Source: Setophaga petechia (Eukaryota > Chordata > Aves > Passeriformes > Parulidae). From it: a stretch of 64,000 bases of DNA. The translations under genes were made by a program, and so were the position numbers. Location: contig JANCRA010000019.1 in NCBI GenBank assembly GCA_024362935.1, positions 1,580,001 through 1,644,000 of the forward strand, given 5' to 3'. Below, one piece after another: positions 60,901 to 64,000 of this stretch. The notes under the pieces are model-generated. The model saw only the letters and a program-made list of their open reading frames with translations, was not told the origin of the DNA and did no database searches. Numbering within the stretch: the first letter of the stretch is position 1; each line of letters begins with the position of its first letter.

Positions 60901-63900
60901 TTCTATTACCCTGTCAGCCAGACTGTGCTGAGGGTCTGAGCCAAGCCTGGACAGCAGCCTCCTCTCCTCATAGCCTGAAAAACAGGAAAAAAAATGAAAC
61001 CTAGCTTGATATGAAGTCTTAAAGCTTTTACATTTCTACAGCTGTGCTGTGAAAGGAAATATGCAATCAGGAGATTAGGCACAGATTTTTTAGCCTTGGT
61101 TTCCTCTCTTTTCAGTTCCTTAAGTTTTCATCCTTGCACCTTTGACCTTTTCTTGTCTTCTATTATTTTGTAATCCATTTCACAAGAGATAATTTAGGTT
61201 AAATCATCTTATAAAGTTACTTGTAGCCTTCCCAAATCCTTGTCCTACATCAGTGGAAACTTATATTGTTCTCCATTGCTCTTCTCTGTCTCAATAAAAT
61301 CAGACTGGGCTATATGGCTGTATCTTTCCAGCTTCTCTCTCCAACTTTCTTGGGGTAAAATTCACAAATACCTTTCATATACTTAGTTATTTCTAACCTA
61401 GAATTATCACAGGTAATATTCACAGTATAATAAACATATTAATATTATGTATAAGAGAGAGCACAACCCAGGGCACCTGGCTCAAGGTCTCCTTTAGCAT
61501 CACCAGCCATTCCCTTGAAAGATGAGCAGCTGTTTGTATGTTGATGCTCACTGTACCTCAGGTCTGGAGATATCCTTTTCTTTGCACAGACCTGGTGGGG
61601 GAAAGAGGTGGAATGGGCTGCTGAGAGCTCAGACCTATCCCTACTCACATGGCAGGTTCATTGGTATGTGGTGTGGCAGTCATGAACTACTGGGGCATAG
61701 CTGACAAAACCAGGATGAAATTCTGTGTCTGCCTGAATCCAGATAATTCAGACTCATATTACTAGCAAGTATTTTTTGTCTTATCAATGGTTTACATAAG
61801 TGTATGTCATACACCTGTCCAGACAAACACCTGAGCTGGGAGATAGACAAAAAATCACACTCAAGGCCAATGTAAAGGATAGCCCAAATTCAATTACTGC
61901 ATTGATTACATACAAAAGCATCCTTTGACGCCAATATATCTTCTCATTTATATCCCACCTCAAAATACTTTCTGAAAAGAAAATACTTTCCACCACTGAA
62001 AGGAAAAGGTTGGTTAGAACAAATGTCTTTACTGACAGTAAAGATTATATTTTTAAAACGTTTTTTTTTTTGGTAAAGGATTTCTAAAGAGAAATAAAAA
62101 AAGAAGGTTTTGTTATGGTTTATAAACATCACCATAGTCTGATTGTCTGGTCTTCATGTTGTCTGGATTAAATAATACACTGCTGGCATGGAGACATTTG
62201 CTCTTTGTTTTATTCATGTACTGACAAACCCAGCAAAGAAATCTAAGTAATTTATACCTTTCGATCCATATTGTGCATTATAAACCCTGTGTTCAAACAG
62301 CCATATGTATATATTTTTTAACTGTACTTCCAACCTGAATAAGAAGGTGCATATCTTTGTTGTCACTGGGATAGGAAAATGCAGCAGTTGGTTATCCCTC
62401 CTGGGAAGATTCCCTGATGCATTTGAAGATGGCTAAGAGAGCATGATGTGGACAATAGTATCTCCCTGCAAAACAAGGATATTTTTGCTTGGGACAATGA
62501 TAGGAATCTGAATCTCTGGTTATTATGCTCTTTGTGGCAATGTGTCTCAGAACTTTGTAGAGGTGCTCATGTCCATTTTAAATTCATTAACAAATGCTTT
62601 TCTTCTTAATAAAAAATATATATATATTAAGAAATAGCTATTGTCTTCCTATCTGGTATAACTTCATGCATGAAAAAAATTGCTTCATGCTATTTATTTA
62701 ACTTGTACATTTATTGTGATTGTTAATTACTGAATATACATGAAGCACCTTGAGATCCCAAAGTAAAAGATATTCTTTATCATATTATCTACATAGCTAT
62801 CAATGCCTTTTGATAAATTAATTTGTATATCCAAAGCAGCTATCTTCTTACACTTCATGCTATTTCACAGGCTACTTAAATCAATGATTCAGTTAGAAAA
62901 TGAAAGTAGAAGAGATTTCAGCCATAGATTTGAGACCTCAATTTACAGATTTTTTTCTCTCTTTCATACAAACAACTAATTCAGCATACAACTAATCTCA
63001 CCAAAACAACTATTTATCCTCTTATCATCTGAGTTCTGCAAGGTTGATGAGTTTTGGCAGCATTTGTTTTTTAATGATTTATAGACCTTCACTATGAATA
63101 ATTTTAGCTGAGGCACAGATAAAAATTCACTTTAAGAACCATGTGGGAACACTAGAAAATTACTCTTGACAGAACAGTAGTTTTTTTGAGTTTGGTTTTT
63201 TTGGGTTTTTTTGTTGGTTGGTTGGTTGATTTGTTTTGCTTTTTCACAATAAAATACTGAATAGACAATTGGAAATTACATCTGAAATAAACTTTAAGTG
63301 CAAAAATCAATTTTAAAAAAGAAAAGAAATGAAATGTAGGAATATGAGGATCACAAAGGTAGCAAAGATTTTCTTGCAAGTAAATCATACCATGTTTTCT
63401 ATTTTCCTAGTTTCTTATTTTCCCTCTGTGGATCAGGATTTCCCCTTAGACAGTGCAGCATGTTCCTTAAAAGGGATATTTTTTTTCTTGTATCGTCTCT
63501 CATGGTTAAAGTTGTGCAAGACCACATGGCAGCTAAAGACAGTGTTTATTTGTAGAATGAGCACTGGGCAGACTCTGAAAGCTGGCTTACCAACTCCCTT
63601 CCATCTTTTGGGCACCCCAGTCTATATTTTTAAAGGGTGTTTAAAGGAATTTCAAATAAAGTGAAAGGCAGTCTATGGTAAGGCAAGACAGTTGTCCATG
63701 CGTGGTTCACATGGACTCTGCTAAATTTCCATGAATTCAAGAATGGGAGTGGATAGAATGCAAAAATCACCCAAATTGTTTGGAAACATGGCTATGGGCT
63801 ATGACATTTTATACCAACCATTGCATTAAGGAATTCTGTTGGACTGGTAAAAATGTTCCTGTGCAAAGTCAACATGAGAATCTTGGTTTGGCTGACATCA

Positions 63901-64000
63901 AGTACAAACCTATCCTGATAGTCTGCTAGAAAACCCACTTATATCCTAGAAAATATTTTAATCAGTTTTTGATGATAGGGTGTAGAAATGGGTGGGGGAA
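57931..64000. other. AT-rich noncoding right end
   Basis: No recognisable gene or repeat family. Minor items: a 9-bp inverted repeat around an AT run (62603-62633) and a T/G-rich tract with GGTT units (63180-63236). A slightly GC-richer patch at 60840-60970 could not be assigned. Confidence 0.7.
63180..63236. repeat. T/G-rich low-complexity tract with GGTT units
   Basis: T-runs separated by G groups, then four GGTT-like units. It has the same low-complexity character as the A/C tracts at 6008 and 46811, read on the opposite strand. Confidence 0.7.

Noticed and set aside
63329..63664. 111-codon plus-strand open frame near the right end
   Set aside because: No domain, no similarity that I recognise, no splice context, in AT-rich sequence; expected by chance at this length.

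Overview
The window is vertebrate, and almost certainly avian, nuclear DNA. The evidence is degraded CR1 LINE fragments with the typical bird CR1 3' end, an AT-rich intergenic or intronic background without host coding exons, CA, TG and CCCCT microsatellites, and an avian-type endogenous retrovirus (ERV). I see no host protein-coding exon, tRNA, rRNA or CRISPR array. Order and species cannot be fixed from the sequence alone.

The main content is one nearly complete provirus at 15192-24356 on the plus strand, 9,165 bp. It is flanked by a perfect 6-bp target duplication (TTTTTC). Its two 740-bp LTRs differ at a single aligned position, so the insertion is young. In order it carries: 5' LTR with TATA and AATAAA; a primer site matching tRNA-Lys (CUU type) with one mismatch; leader with a strong splice donor; gag (matrix, very proline-rich middle with a PPPY motif, capsid, one CCHC knuckle); an AAAAAAC slippery site with a plausible pseudoknot; pro (degenerate dUTPase-like domain plus aspartic protease); pol (RT, RNase H, integrase); an intact 446-codon env; a polypurine tract; and the 3' LTR. 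Gag-pro-pol, primer and duplication length are class II (betaretrovirus-like). Env has the CX6CC transmembrane architecture of alpharetroviruses, so the element is mosaic. Visible defects are an in-frame TAA in gag (16688-16690), an in-frame TAG in RNase H (20813-20815), and a pro-to-pol frame relation that is +1 (or -2) instead of the expected -1. Env, pro and the integrase part are open.

The left flank (1-15185) is AT-rich noncoding DNA with a CA microsatellite, an A/C-only low-complexity tract and a weakly supported ancient CR1-like fragment. The right flank (24363-64000) is similar. It holds a long old CR1 copy on the minus strand (about 41673-44110), two CR1 reverse-transcriptase scraps in opposite orientations (46735-47300), a CR1 3' tail (48795-48995), a GC-rich probable solo LTR (49630-50207), a 78-nt polypyrimidine tract that is G4-forming on the minus strand (50989-51066), and a degraded avian interspersed repeat with internal imperfect units (about 57295-57930). 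The remainder shows no recognisable gene.
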